Shown here piece after piece: positions 10,354 to 22,129 of a DNA stretch of 64,000 nt. Position numbers and translations under genes: made by a program. Under the pieces are notes generated by a model that saw only the letters and a list, made by a program, of their open reading frames with translations, did no database searches and was not told the DNA's origin. Source of the DNA: Diplolepis rosae (taxonomy: Eukaryota; Arthropoda; Insecta; Hymenoptera; Diplolepididae); the NCBI GenBank assembly GCA_030998225.1, contig JAPYXD010000727.1:4836001-4900000 (forward strand), read 5' to 3'. The stretch's first letter is position 1. Every line of letters begins with the position of its first letter.

Positions 10354-11391
10354 CCGAAAAGCACTTACCTCTGATTAATTTGAAACTCACTATACCCACC
10401 TATCTTAAAGTGCTGATTACGAATATGATGATGAAAATACCCACAAATTTGATTTTCAAGGTCAACACTAAAAAAATTTTTTTAACAAGTGGCGTAGCTC
10501 AGTTGGTTAGAGCAGTTGACTGGAAATCGAAAGACCCGGGCTCGAATCCCGGTACAGTCGAAAGCGTCTTTTTTTCCACGGAAAGATTTCAAATTCTTTA
10601 AATTTTTCATTTTATGCCGATAAATATTGATATAGGAAAACAATCTTTTTTATAAAAGTTGTAGCGGATGAAAATATCTATCTTTAATGTTCCACATATT
10701 TTTGCCCTTAAACCATTATTTTTCGAGAAAAATGAGATTTAAAAAAAACTGCCAAAACCCATTAAGGGTGCAGTTCCAAATAGGTGAACCTTCCGATTTC
10801 CATAAAACTCCCCATATTTACATATTTTGACGTACTGATTACGAATATAATATTGAGAATTGCCGACTAGTCGATGTTCATGGTGAAACTTTAAAAAAAC
10901 CTTAAAAATCATGGTTGTTTGCGTTTATCTCAACCAATATGCAAAATTTCTCAAAATGATTCAAATAAAATTTGTAGACCTCATCGAGATACACATTTTT
11001 TGTTTCATGCATTTTTTTCTACGATTGATATTTTCCGAGAAAATCAGTGATACATTCGATATCGAATTTGAATTGAGAAAAAATCCCCATCGTGTGCCTG
11101 TCTCTTTGATTCCATTTAATCTCATGTTTCTCGACAAATAATGGTTTTAGGGCAAAAATATGTGCAACATTAAAGATAGATCTTTTAATTCACTAGAACT
11201 TTTGTAGGGAATATTTTTTTCTTAGATTAATATTTATAGAGATAGATTAAAAAAACTTGAAAGGAATTTTTTTTTAATTTTAACCTTAAAAATCAAATTT
11301 GCGAGTATTTTCATCATCATATTCATAATCAGCACCTCGAAATACATGGGTATAGTGAGTTTCAAATTAATCGGAGGTAAGTGTTTTTCGG
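10354..11391. mobile_element. L: large foldback element carrying a SINE in its left arm
   Basis: The left arm begins CCGAAAAGCACTTACC and the right arm ends in the inverse, GGTAAGTGTTTTTCGG. The arms share 'gattaatttgaaactcac', 'gctgattacgaat' and 'aaagatagat' boxes, so nearly the whole 1.04 kb pairs with itself. The only large asymmetry is the tRNA-like insert at about 10484-10602. No clear target duplication was found. Non-coding. Confidence 0.7.
10484..10602 (+). mobile_element. tRNA-derived SINE, copy 1 (best tRNA-like head)
   Basis: Box A TAGCTCAGTTGG lies at 10495-10506 and box B GGCTCGAATCC at 10539-10549. The D-stem (GCTC/GAGC) and T-stem (CCGGG/CCCGG) pair perfectly. The acceptor stem does not pair and the variable loop is short for the GGA anticodon the fold would give, so this is not a functional tRNA gene. 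It is followed by a tail, 'gtcgaaagcgtc...ttcaaattctttaaa', shared with copies at 47650 and 23561. It is inserted in the left arm of foldback L only. Confidence 0.75.
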
Positions 11392-11626
11392 ACGTTTATC
11401 CAGAAATTCAATCGGAACGAATCCGAAATTTTTTCTAAGTTTTGTTCCAATGCAAATTGGTTGAAAATTAATTCGACCCAATCCGAAACTTCAATCTGAA
11501 TGGAATGAATTCAAGTCGGATTAATTCGTAATTAATTGAAGTAGTTCAAAAACTGCTTTGTAAATGGATCAGAATAGTTCTGATTCGATCAGATTAAATT
11601 CCATTCCGAAACTTTCGCTATAGTTT
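11392..11626. mobile_element. M-family element, degenerate copy
   Basis: Rich in AATCCGA/TCGGATT words, with 'cagaatagttctgattcgatcag' type sequence and an end 'ccgaaactttcgcta'. These match the better copy at 59813-60401. It abuts the right end of L. Confidence 0.5.
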
Positions 11627-11927
11627 ACATATTATTAATATTAGGAAAAGGGTAAGAGACAAAATTAGGAATCGATCTTATAAAAACTCCCATCAAATAA
11701 AATTGCGAAAGCGGATCAAAATGTCTCCGCTGATGTGTCATAACTGCCATAAAGCTGTCAACAAGACATCCAACTTGTTGCAGGGCCACTCACCTCCTCG
11801 AATACTTTCAGCGAAAATAAATAAAAATAAAAAACCACAGTCTGAAAAATAAAAATCACTTGAATTTCAATTGTATAAACTGATACCTACGCCCACTAAA
11901 GAGGCATTGACACTAAAATTATGATCT
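11627..11927. other. Short spacer, nothing recognised
   Basis: Roughly 300 bases of AT-rich single-copy sequence between the M and B elements. No ORF of note and no repeat match. Confidence 0.5.
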
Positions 11928-12453
11928 CTAGGAGATCCGCCACCTTTAATATTTTTATTTTTTGAGTTTAGACATTCCATATATATTTTTTGTGTGTTTA
12001 GTACCTTTATTAAGAAAGGTTTTGAGTTTTTCTTAGAAATTCCAACACATTTATGTATATTAAAACAATATTTTTTAGTTTTTTTGGCATTTTTTTGACA
12101 TTAAATAAATTTTTTGTTTTTTAACCGATTATCATGATACTTTTCTTATTTTGTTCCTTACAATTTGTAGCAAGTTTCCGGATCTGGAAAATAAGGTAAC
12201 ATGACTGAAAAAAAATTTACAAATAAAATAAAAAAATAAATAAAAATATCCCAAAATATAAAAAAAAATAATTTTGTAGTTATTTTTTTTAGCTAGAGTG
12301 CCAATATACCCAAAATATTGTCAATATAACAAAGAATAAGTGGTAACAATTTCAAAGGCCTGTGTCTTATACCTTAGATTTTATGTTGCAACAAACATAG
12401 AAAATCACAACTTGCGGAAAATGGAGTTTTAAGTAAAGTCTTTTAGTGAAGCC

Positions 12454-13034
12454 TTAAGGGCATGTGATACTCAGGAAATTAGCAAGTTTTTAAAATTTGG
12501 AAGATGATAGAGAAGATAAAACGGACGTAGATACTCTCTAAATCTGAATCAGTCAAATTTTCACTGATCGAACCAGTGATTTGCATTTTCACTGAATCAT
12601 CAGTGGAAACAATATTTTTCACTGTTAAATCAGTTAATTTTCACTGTTTAATTACTGAAAACAAAATTTTTACTGTTTAATTAGTTACTTTTCACTGAAG
12701 TAATCAGTGAAATTTGACTGATTCGCAGTAACCTTTTTTTAGCTAATTGAATCAGTCAAATTTCACTGATAATCAGTAGATTTTGACTGATTCAGATTTA
12801 GAGAGTAGACTACTTTTAATTTCACATTGGAAAAAAGTTCAATTTTAGCAAAATATATCAGAAAATTTATTTTCATTGTCAAAACCAAAAGTCTATCTAC
12901 GTCCGTTTTTATCTTCTTTATCATTTTCCAAATTGAAAAGAAAAATGTCACATAGTTTTGACACAAACATGTAGAAACTGGACTAATGTGTTCACACGAA
13001 CTTGCTACTTTTGTCAACTATCACACGCCCTTAA
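12454..13034. mobile_element. G-family TTAA element, copy 1
   Basis: Left end TTAAGGGCATGTGATACT, right end ATCACACGCCCTTAA, with TTAA flanks. The uninterrupted B sequence (inverse of 33566-33600) reads across the site as GCCTTAATACT, so the empty site is visible within the window. It holds an R element at 12534-12805. Non-coding apart from a chance 84-codon frame. Confidence 0.8.
12534..12805. mobile_element. R: TA-flanked element built of CACTGAT/ATCAGTG palindromes
   Basis: Begins CTCTCTAAATCTGAATCAG and ends in the inverse, with TA duplicated on both sides (12532-12533, 12806-12807). The interior is repeated TCACTGATT...AATCAGTGA units spaced by AT-rich runs. Comparing the two G arms shows the empty site. 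Other copies: 26137, 31265, 55732 and a fragment at 58260. Confidence 0.75.
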
Positions 13035-13154
13035 TACTCACTATCAAAACTATCATGTATGTATATACATAAAGGTAATATACATTGTGTTTTTATAGGG
13101 ATACCTTTTATATACTATTTTCCATATAATTCAGAAATATTAGTAAATAAATTA

Positions 13155-14361
13155 CACAGGTCTGCAAGGTTTTGTTGTTGAAAAGCTATGGGTCGTTTCC
13201 GGAGTAATTTTTGACGTAGAGTCCGAATCCGGAATCAGAATCAGCCTATCACGTCAGGATTTTGAGATATTTGAGGTTATGTGCTCGAAAAATGGGGTTT
13301 TTCGCTACTTTTGAGGTTATGTACAGGGCGCAATAAATTTTTTTGGTTTTTTTCTCAAATGTCATCATTTATCAATACTCGTTCCCTTCAAAATGAGCTA
13401 TTGAACAGTCACGAGCGATTTTTTTCACAAAGATACGGCCATATCAAGTTTTGACATTTATCCGAACAACCTTATGAGCATTCACATTGACTCTTTGGTG
13501 CATACCATTCTGCATTCGAAAATTTGTGCTTGTTGGTTTTGATGGTCTGTGAATAAGAATTTACAGTAAGAAAATTGACATTTCCATTTCTAAGATGGCG
13601 GATTCAAAATGGCGGATCGAAATTTACGAAATTAAACGATTTCGCTCTCTAAAAACTTTTACTCGGAGGTTTCGGAGTTGCTGATTACGAAATAAACATT
13701 TTTATTCTTTATTTTAAATTCATCACCTTGAGCAAAAAATTCTTTTTTTTTTACATGAAATACTTGACGACCGTAAAACCCCCGAATGCAGGATTTCAGA
13801 TACCAATACTGTGTTCTCTGTCAATTTCGATCCTCGACATTGAATCTACCATCTTGGAAATGGAAATGTCAATCTTGCGACCTCATTTTCGTAATCAGCA
13901 ACTCTGAAACCCCCGAGTAAGAGTTTTTAGAGAGCGAAATCGTTTAATTTCGTAAATTTCCATCCGACATCTTAGAAATGGAAATGTCAATTTTCTGACT
14001 GTAAATTCTTATTCACAGACCATCAAAACTCGCAAGCACAAATTTTCAAGATAAATTTTCGAATGCAAAATGGTATGCACCAAAAAGTCAATGTGAATGC
14101 TCATAAGGTTGTTCGGATAAATGTCAAAACTTGATATGGCCGTATCTTTGTGAAAAAAATCGCTCGTGACTGTTCAATAGCTCATTTTAAAGGGAAAGAG
14201 TAGTGCTAAATGATGACATTTGAGAAAAAAACCAAAAAAAAATTCATGCGCCCTGTACATAACCTCAAAAGTATCGAAAAACCCCATTTCTCGAGCACAT
14301 AACCTCAAATATCTCAAAATATCCAACAACAAATACAAACCCATTATTTGCAGACCTGTGT
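13155..14361. mobile_element. S: 1.2-kb foldback with CAC...GTG ends
   Basis: Starts CACAGGTCTGCAA and ends TTGCAGACCTGTG. TTA flanks both sides, consistent with a 3-bp duplication. The arms pair over almost the whole length ('aaggttgttcggataaatg' type blocks on each side). The middle carries 'aagatggcggattcaaaatgg' near 13593 and GCTGATTACGAA modules shared with K and L. A CACTA-like origin is possible; no transposase is present. Confidence 0.7.
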
Positions 14362-14436
14362 TATCGAACTATTTTGTGTAGAAAGCTAATTTTTGCTAAA
14401 AACGCGTTAATCGTAATTCATAATAACTTTTAATGC

Positions 14437-15121
14437 TTAAGGCCACCATGCTACTTTCAATAAATCGAATTTTTTTTACTAGCTTAAAAGCTTTCTTACA
14501 CCCTTAAGAATAAGAAAAAAAAGTTCTCGTAGTCGGAAAAAATCTTGAACCGGTCGTTTATGACAGTTTGCGGAGGTGCCTCGCCGCGCTTCAAATGCAT
14601 ATTTTGACCGAAACGAAACGAAATTTTGACCACACCATCTCGTAGAGCGACCCCGAAAACATAAAAGTGTATTTTCAAATTCGTACGTTATGTTTTACTA
14701 CCTGAACTGCATTAGCAAAGCATACCTAATTTTTTTGAACTTTTGATGGTCGTTAATGGGTTAAAACTTTAAACGCGTTTTTCTCAAAACACCATTTTTC
14801 AAATCGGGCGAACCGATAGCGGCTACAAATCTTTATCGATTGCCTTCAAACTTTGAGGGTATCTTTATACATATAAAATCTAGTAGACCACGTAGCGATT
14901 TTCCGATATGTTGCAAACTTTTTTTTATAAACAATTAAATATGAAATTTTTATGTGAAAAAATGGACTTTTGTTCATATTGTTTACCATTTTTCGAAAAA
15001 TCGGTATTTTTAAAATTCTCTACGTGTTCCAGTAGTTTATGATATATACTGAAGAAAATCTTTTTGGACCTCCAAAAAAAACTCATTGTTGAAACCGGAT
15101 CCTGGAGTGGCCATTTCTTAA
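14437..15121. mobile_element. T: probable TTAA element
   Basis: TTAA lies at both ends. The left end is TTAAGGCCACCATGCTAC and the right end reads inward as TTAAGAAATGGCCACTCC, so only the GGCCAC part is clearly shared. The interior has F/U-like text ('ttaaacgcgtttttctcaaaa' type). Immediately to the right, TTAACCCTTTG resembles the K end, suggesting a shared TTAA with a truncated neighbour. Small ORFs (14496-14678, 14925-15137) are not recognised. Confidence 0.5.
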
Positions 15122-15497
15122 CCCTTTGTAGGTACACGTATTTTTACTGACACCGTGGATACACGTGGCCCAAAAAGTCCAGGCACTTATTTTTTCATGA
15201 AAAAGGTCTTCAAAAAATCTCTCAATATTCTGAAATAGCAATATTATTATTGAAGAGCTATTTTGAAAAAGAAAAGATTATTTTACAAGAAAAAAATTTG
15301 AAGCACAGAAAAATAAGTTTATTAATAAATTTTATTTTTGACCCAACTTTTTTTTTATCGCTTCTTACCAAATTTTAAAAAATTATGCGATTCTAATAAG
15401 TCATGAATCATTTTTTCAGAGAAATGATTTCCCACAACTTCAGCGTTTCTGTTTTTTTAAAATAAATCCTTTAATGGCTGAAACCATTAAAAAAAAA

Positions 15498-15795
15498 TTT
15501 TATGTGCCTCCGGCGCGGAAACTCGTTTTTCCGTTACAGCTGAGAGGAATATAATACAGAGGAATATAATGTAAAAATTGAACTGCGCAGGCGCATATAG
15601 TCTTACAGTGGAGCAGAATCTTCTTCTTATTCTTCTTCTTATTCTTCTTCTTCTTCTTCGTACAGCGTTAGCACCCTACTGACAAAGCCTTGTACATCTG
15701 AACTGCGCATGCTCTATTACAACAAGCTTCTACTACACAAGATCGATAAAATCAAAATGGCCGGAACTAGTCGCGAAATATCAAGTGTAATGATT
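15498..15795 (+). mobile_element. I-family element, copy truncated by J
   Basis: Begins TTTTATGTGCCTCCGGCGC. It has TTCTTC repeats (15618-15661), two near TGCGCATGC boxes and the AAGATCGATAAAATC block, and stops at 'aagtgtaatgatt' where J begins. It matches the copy at 63648 closely over 290 bases. Confidence 0.7.
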
Positions 15796-17143
15796 CCTGT
15801 GTAAAAATTTAAACCGGTTTTTATCGGGCCCTGGCCGGGCCCCGGATAATCAGCCTGGATAATATCAGGGCCCCGGCCGGGTATACCGGACAGGGCGCGG
15901 TCATTTTCGTCACGGGGAATCAAGCGCGCCCGGTCGGGCTAGAAGCCCGGTTAATCCTCGATCGGGTACCGGATAGTTTCCGGTCTGTACTCTGCCAGTC
16001 CCTGGTCAGGTATGCGTATAAGATGTAACCCTCTAAATTACTTTGAAATATTAAAATAAAAGCAGAAAATTATACATTTTGAATTGCTATTTATTAGTCA
16101 TACATAATATATTTGTTGCGACAAATCTTTAAATTAAATCAAGTTCATTTGTTGAATGTATTGAATTGTATCAGCAGGATCTTCACTTATATTAGGATCT
16201 TGCTCATTATTGTCCTAGTGAATTTCGTGATCAAAGTTTTCTTCATGGTCTTTTGTGATACAAAAATAAAACATTTTTGATTATTTAAACATAAATATAT
16301 GTCAAAACATACCAACAGAACTTACCCAAAGGTATAATGGGAGTCTCAATTTCACTATCAGAATCATCTATGTCGATATCGATTAAATCATGTAAAATTG
16401 AACTATTTTTTATTAACCTGCGCTTCTTAGAATGCCTATGATTTACATCACGAATACGTTTATCCATTATTTAAACCGATACTATACGTTATAATTTACA
16501 GTGAATTCCCAAGAATGTTAACATGCACGAAAACTTTGAGGTTAAGACATCATGGTTGCAACTTCAGTGGCAAAAACGTACTTACAGTTCTGAACGTTCA
16601 TTGAACGATGGAAAATATTTTTTTGAAAACGAAATGATTAGTTTTTGCCCAAGAAAATAAAACAATAGTGGTTTTTTTATGGCCGATTGTATATTTAAAG
16701 GACCCCAAATATAAACATAATAATTAATTATCTTGTAAAACAAAATTTTCTGTCATCGTTCAATGAAGGTTCAAACCTGTAAGTGTATCTGGCAAAAGTT
16801 GTGTTTTTAAATTTTTCTACACAATTTTTGGTCTCACATATATTTTAACATCTGATTTAATATATTATAGATACATTATTTTTAAAAAACTTGTTGGCAT
16901 ATTCATAAAAATGCAAATTTCGAAACAAGCAGACGACCTGGTCGGGTCCCATCCAGTGCCCGGGCGGAAACCGTAAAGCAATTTGCATGGCCATAGTCTG
17001 ACCAGGCCCTGGTTGGGGAGAATTTTCCAAACAACTCCGCGGGCAAGGTCCGACCAGGCCCCGGTTGGGTAAAAGTTACCCGGCTATTGCCCGGCCAGGA
17101 CTCGACCGTTAGCAGAGCATAGTCGAGACAATTTCTGCACGGG
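15796..17143 (-). mobile_element. J: DNA transposon with GC-rich subterminal repeats and a small gene
   Basis: The ends read inward as CCTGTGTAAAAATTTAAACC and CCCGTGCAGAAATTGTC, a recognisable inverted repeat. Inside each end lie 150-250 bp of GC-rich, repeated CCCGGCCGGG/CAGGCCC(T/C)GG words, unlike anything else nearby. The AT-rich middle encodes a two-exon frame on the minus strand. Its flanks are I on the left and A on the right, with no visible target duplication. The superfamily is not recognised; transposase is absent. Confidence 0.6.
16134..16467 (-). pseudogene. Small two-exon gene inside J, one internal stop
   Basis: Exon 1 is 16326-16467: 47 codons plus one base from ATG, ending at a strong donor (G|GTAAGT). 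Exon 2 is 16134-16249, after a CACAAAAG acceptor. The 76-base intron preserves frame (phase 1). The product would be about 86 residues. The N-terminus is basic (MDKRIRDVNHRHSKKRRL), then comes an Asp/Ser-rich acidic stretch (DIDIDDSDSE), and the end is QYIQQMNLI before TAA. One in-frame TAG (16215-16217) interrupts exon 2. Upstream is AT-rich, with ATTATAACG about 30 bases before the ATG. No family is recognised. It may be the first part of a transposon-encoded DNA-binding protein whose remainder was deleted. Splice sites and frame are seen; function is unknown. Confidence 0.4.
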
Positions 17144-17336
17144 AAGCGATAAGAAAAAAAGTTGGGGCAAAAATAAAATTTATTAATAAAATTATTTTTC
17201 TGTATTTCAAATTTTTTTCATGGAAATTAATCTTTTCTCTTCCAAAATAGCCTTTCAATAATAATATTGCTATTCTTGAAAGCAAAATTATCTATTATTG
17301 CCTGAGGTATAATTTTCGTGGATCAACTACCTTAAG

Positions 17337-18047
17337 CTATTCCGGTATTGAGATCTCACTTCGTTGATGGAAGTTCGAAGACCCGCCGAACAATTTCTTT
17401 CAGAAGCTTCCCGTCGGCAAAATAGCAATCCTACTATATAATTATCTTGCATTGACAACCTGGACTCTACCGATTGCACCTACTATATCGCATCTTGACA
17501 GATCAGATAAATCGGTTATCATCCTTTATAATTTTTAATTAATTTTTTCGTTATATACCTTTGTAAAAGCAAAAAACGAAGTCAAATATTTCATATAAAA
17601 ATTGTCCCACTTTTTGCCGGATATAAAGTAAGTTTAAACGAAATGAATGCTTTGATGCATGATTAGACTACACTAAACGTTATTTTAATAGCTTTGGAGG
17701 ATTTCTATTCGTAGAAATATAAAACAGAAATCTTAAAGTGTCAGAATTTGAAAACTGTTTAACGGCTTTCAACTCATCAAAAAAATACCTACAATAAAAA
17801 GCGCCAATTAATCTTTGATGATTTTGTAATTCCTGCTACTGATACTTAAAAAAATCGTGTCGCTTTCTTTGACTAAATGCTTCATTCAAATATAAATGCG
17901 TGGGATTTTTAAGTCCGTTATCAATCACTAATAAGTTAACAATAAAATAATCCGAATTCCACATTTTTCATACCAAAACATATTTTTTTTCAAATAATAT
18001 AGCGTTTGTTATTTTGAAACCTTTTTTTACAACATCAAAGCAATTTA
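17337..18047. other. Single-copy AT-rich region, no gene identified
   Basis: About 700 bases without repeat matches or a persuasive ORF. The first 150 bases are more GC-balanced ('gaagacccgccgaac'). Confidence 0.45.
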
Positions 18048-18736
18048 TTAAGGGGGACTTCTACCTTGTGCGTTCTAAAAAATCGAATTTTTCGAATCTA
18101 TGAACTATTGAAAATGGATTCCTAAAAGATTTTTTTGAAAAAAATGCCGTTTCCAGAGTTACAAAGTTTTAAAGATGACTAGGCTGAAAATTTTAACTTC
18201 AAACGCGTTTTTCTCAAAACTATTTTTTTTGAAACTGTGACCACGATTACAAGAAAAGTATTTGGTGAATTAAGCTGATTTTTGGACTGAATATTCATTG
18301 AACATGTCTTTTCCGTTCGGGACGTTAGATTTATTTTATTTCCATTTCGTGCACTTTTATAACTAAATGAACTATCGAAAATAGGCCAAAAAATTCATTT
18401 TTTTTACAAATAGGTGCCATTTCGCTTCATTTCAAAATTTTTGAAAATGTATATCTCGAACGAAAGCCAACACGATGCTGATTAAAACTGTGTTGCGCTA
18501 TTTCGTTACAGTCGACCTGAGATGCTAAAATCATGGTCACATTTTGGCTCCAATTTTACGACAAAGTTACGTTCGAGGAAGACTATACGGCGAAAATTTT
18601 TTTTCGAATTTTTCATGTAAGTTTATAAACGAACAACATGCAAAAAATGCATTGTGATATTTTATGCCATTATGTAGAAAAAAAAATGTTGAATTTTGGC
18701 TCGAAAACCGAGTCACAAGGTGGAAGTCCCCCTTAA
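18048..18736. mobile_element. U: TTAA inverted-repeat element
   Basis: The ends are TTAAGGGGGACTTCTACCTT and the inverse, AAGGTGGAAGTCCCCCTTAA. It is 689 bp with TTAA flanks. The interior contains 'ttcaaacgcgtttttctcaaa', also seen in F and T, so these families are related internally. Its right TTAA (18733-18736) is also the left TTAA of the next A element. Confidence 0.8.
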
Positions 18737-19407
18737 TGTAGTTCATCCACGAAAATTAGACCTCAGGCGAAAATAGATAATTTTGCTTTTAAGAATAGCA
18801 AAAATTATTATTAGAGAGCCAATTTGAAAGAGAAAAGATTATTTTCAAAGAAAAAAATTTGAAACACAGAAAAATAATTTCATTAATAAATTTTATATTT
18901 GGCCGAGCTATTTTTCTCATCGCTTCATACCAAATTATTAAAAGTGATGTGATTCTAATAAATCACGAATCATATTTTCAGAAAAAAGATTCTCTACAAC
19001 TTAACCGTTTCCAATTTTCTAAAATGAATAAATTATTACCAAATTCAGCAATTTGTTTATAAGAATTTTGTTTTCGAAAATTGATTTTTAATGATTTCAG
19101 CCATTAAAGAATTGATTTCCAAAACTTGGGAACGTTAAAGTTGGGAAGATTCCCTTTCCTGGAAAAATTATTCCTGATTTATTAGTATCACATCATTTTC
19201 TAAAATTTGGTATGAAGCGATAAGCAAAAAAGTTCGGGTAAAAATAAAATTTGTTAAATGCATTACTTTTTTATGTTTCAAATTTTTTTCTTGGAAAATA
19301 ATCTATTCTCTTTAAAATTAGCCCTTCATTAATAATGTTTGCTATTCTTGAAAGCAAAATTATCTATTTTTGGCTGAAGTCTAATTTTCGTAGTTGAACT
19401 ACCTTAA
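18733..19407. mobile_element. A-family TTAA foldback, copy 3
   Basis: Starts TTAATGTAGTTCATCCACG and ends GAACTACCTTAA. It has all conserved A boxes and the palindromic core with 'caacttaaccgtttccaa'. 675 bp. The 67-codon ORF across the left arm is matched by a similar frame in the copy at 30629, which reflects shared repeat sequence rather than a gene. Confidence 0.85.
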
Positions 19408-20465
19408 AAGTCAGCAATTGTTAAATTTTCATTCGTCTTCTTAGAAAAGGGTCGCGCAATCGAGCGAAGGAAAAAATGGTGTACGGTTCACGTGTACAAT
19501 ATCTCGAACTCGAGACTTTCAATTCCCTTTTCACCCTTTTGTCGTAATTTCTTATTCTTTTTCTTCAGTTTTTTTTCTTGGTAGGAAGATATAACATAGT
19601 TCAGTAACACGCAGAGTCACGGAACAATGCAAACTAGCACAGGGAACGTGACTGAATATGAACGACTTGAATATAATGTCACGTGTTGGTACATATCACA
19701 TTTGATATGGCGCCAACCTAACGTAACAAACTTGGTGTAAAATCTTAGTCAATGCTCATTTAAAGCGGAAAAGGGCGTCTATGAATTCTGACAGTGATGA
19801 TTTTTCATGTAACACAATATATTATGTTATAAGAGTCATTTTCATATTAAAGATGTCATTATGCCAAGAGATTACATTATCGAATGAAATCTATGTATTT
19901 CACAGGTGTGATTCCCATTTCTTATGCGTGGGACATGATTTGTTTAAACGTATTACGCCTTTTTAAGCGAGTATGAAATCTAATTATAATACATTACAAG
20001 ACTAAAATTAAATTTGATTATGAGATTTTAACATAGTTTAGGAGGATCGTTGTATTGTTGTGCAACGTGTAATTGTATGGAATTTCGTAAGTCAGCGATT
20101 CAATGTTGAAATTCAAGTTTCTTTTGAAAGACGAAATCAAGTTTAGAACAAAATTAGCAACTCGTCTGGAACATTTTTAGGATAGGCATTAATAATGACA
20201 GAACAGTTTTTTTATAGTATATGCTTAAATGACCAGTTGTTCCCAATTTCTTTTAAATTAGGCTTAGAGAAATCTTCTGTTTGTACAGAAAAAATAGTTT
20301 TTTAAAATGATCCCGGAAACATTGGAAAATATGATGATAAACTAAGCAGAATTCCAGAAAATGATTTCCATGTTTGTATGACTTATTATTTGCAAAATGT
20401 TATTTCAACCATATCAAATAATCCAAAACATGAATGAAAATTTGTGTACAGAAATATAATTAGCA
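19408..20465. other. Single-copy region, no gene identified
   Basis: The 19430-19780 part is GC-richer, with 'gggtcgcgcaatcgagcgaag' near 19449 and two CACGTG boxes (about 19489 and 19680). A 61-codon plus-strand frame (19781-19966) is not recognised. The remainder is AT-rich without repeats. Confidence 0.4.
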
Positions 20466-21033
20466 TTGAGGGGATCCACCACTTTTAATTGGTGCATTTT
20501 TGATTTTTTTTACTTTTTCCATAAATTTTATTTTTGTATTCTCTATACTTTTCTGAGCATGTGTCAATTTTCAGGGCAATGTGATTTTTTTTCTTTGAAA
20601 AATAAATAAAATTAAAAGTTACTACGATTTAGTTGACGATAGTTGTGATTTTCCGTATTTGTTGCAACATATGTTTGAATAAAATATAAAGAATTAGAAT
20701 ATAAATAAATATAAATAAATATGAATTTTTATTTATTTTATTTGTAACTTTTTTTCCAATTATGTTACCTTATTTTTCATATTCAAAAAGTTGCTACACA
20801 TCGTGAGGAACAAAATAAAAAAAGAATCATCACAATTGGTTAAAAAACAAAAAAGTTATTTAAAGTCCAAAAATGTCAAAAAAAAGCCCAAAAAACTCAA
20901 AATACATAAAGGTGCTAGAATTTTTAAAAAGTGCCAAAACCTTTTTAAATAAAGGTACAAAACATAAAAAAAATTATATAGAAGGTCTAAACTGAAAAAA
21001 ATAAAAATATTAAAGGTAGCGGAAGCCCTTTTA
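20466..21033. mobile_element. B-family element copy 2
   Basis: Starts TTGAGGGGATCCACCACTTT and ends GGTAGCGGAAGCCCTTTTA, a decayed form of the B ends. The interior carries the B boxes 'gttgcaacatatg' and 'aagttgctacacatcg'. Shorter than the 854-bp copy at 33249, so internally deleted. Confidence 0.7.
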
Positions 21034-22129
21034 TGGTGCAGCTAATTAGGTAGAGTACAAAGTAAGAATTAATGAACACTTTTAATTTGAATCTGCCTCA
21101 ACTCAATCACTGGAAATGCAATATAATTTTACTCTAATAAAAAATCCAATAACATAGCATAATGTAACAATTAAACATGGAATTTGTCTATTGGATGTGA
21201 AATTTGACAATTTAACATAAAATAGGTGAAGGAAAGCTTGAAAAGCACTAAAAATACAATTAATCATGCGGATTTGATTTACAATTACGTTGAAGGATAG
21301 ATAATCGTACTCCTTGACGTGTGCAGTACCGCAATGTAATCACTATGAAATCTCTCGCAACTTTGTGAAGCCGCGGCCGGAAGCCATATTGAAAACATAA
21401 CTTCTCACCCACAGTGGAGTGTATGCATATCGTAAACCATGTATGTGTATATATTAGGTACATAAATGTTCCTGAGATATTTACAGTGCACGTACACGAT
21501 CTGTCAGTGGTAAGCTTCACGAAATGGTGCTGCATGGTTTTCGGCTTCAGAAGAACCTCAAGAACAAAGAAGCCGACAGTGAGGTTTGCCCCCTGATTAT
21601 ACCGCGATTACATTACACTGTATGAATGACCTCTTGTAGTTACACCACCTCGAAAATTAGCCAAAAGCAAAACAGAAAAGGAAAGAGAAAGTATGAAGTG
21701 AAAGGAAAAATTAATAAAAAGAGAAAAAAAACAGTGAATAAAAAACATTCAAAGATAAATATAGGAAATAGAATACAAATTATGCATCAGAGTTTCGCAA
21801 GATACGTAATGCGAAAAGTCGCTTGTCATATCTTAAAGATTAAAGTCATACTTTGTAATCAGATCTTCATAATTGCATGGCTGATATCCACCAATATGAG
21901 AAACGCGGAGATTAGAATCTTAACACGCTTCTAATTTCCACGGACTGTTGGGAAATAATTCGAAATTTCGGTGCTTTTCAGCTAATGTTTTTGAATAATG
22001 ATAATAATAATGTAATGTAATAAAATGAAATTATACTTGGCTGTGTCTGTAGAAACGGCCTTAATGACCAGGCCTATGTATCTGTGAGAAAAATCAAAGA
22101 TAATAATAATATCACATTCAGGGAAATGA
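21034..22129. other. Single-copy region; GC-richer at 21290-21610, no gene identified
   Basis: Frames of 60-100 codons occur on both strands (21260-21596) and at 21626-21934, which is Lys-rich and derives from A-rich sequence. A 33-codon ATG frame from 21524 contains an EAD-type acidic patch but has no known domain. The GC-richer stretch with 'agccgcggccgg' near 21370 could be an exon or regulatory DNA; it cannot be decided. Confidence 0.3.

Larger units (their letters stand above)
11928..14436. mobile_element. B-family element copy 1, split by G and S
   Basis: Starts GGAGATCCGCCACCTTTAAT, the B signature (TTAAGGGGATCCGCCACC). Interior segments (to 12453, 13035-13154, 14362-14436) align in order with the uninterrupted B copy at 33249-34102, including 'gttgcaacaaaca', 'acaaagaataag' and 'aaaaacgcgttaatcgtaa'. 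G sits in its TTAA and S in a later TTA. The right B terminus is lost where element T begins. Confidence 0.7.
15180..17336. mobile_element. A-family element copy 2, broken by I and J
   Basis: The left part (about 15225-15495) has 'aatagcaatattattattgaag' and 'gctgaaaccattaaaaa'. The right part (17144-17336) resumes at 'gcgataagaaaaaaag' and ends ATCAACTACCTTAA. The central core of A is missing, replaced by an I fragment and element J. The left terminus is degenerate. Confidence 0.7.

Noticed and set aside
10491..10561. A functional tRNA gene (anticodon GGA)
   Set aside because: Box A, box B, D-stem and T-stem are good, but the acceptor stem does not pair and the variable arm is too short for a serine tRNA. 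The tail is shared with other SINE copies.
13155..14361. CRISPR-like or phage-like palindromic repeat arrays
   Set aside because: Long inverted arms with short direct duplications are transposon structures; there are no regularly spaced identical repeats with unique spacers.
18859..19062. 67-codon frame similar to the one at 30831-31034
   Set aside because: The similarity comes from both lying in A-family arms; the repeat is palindromic and the frame is not kept in other copies.
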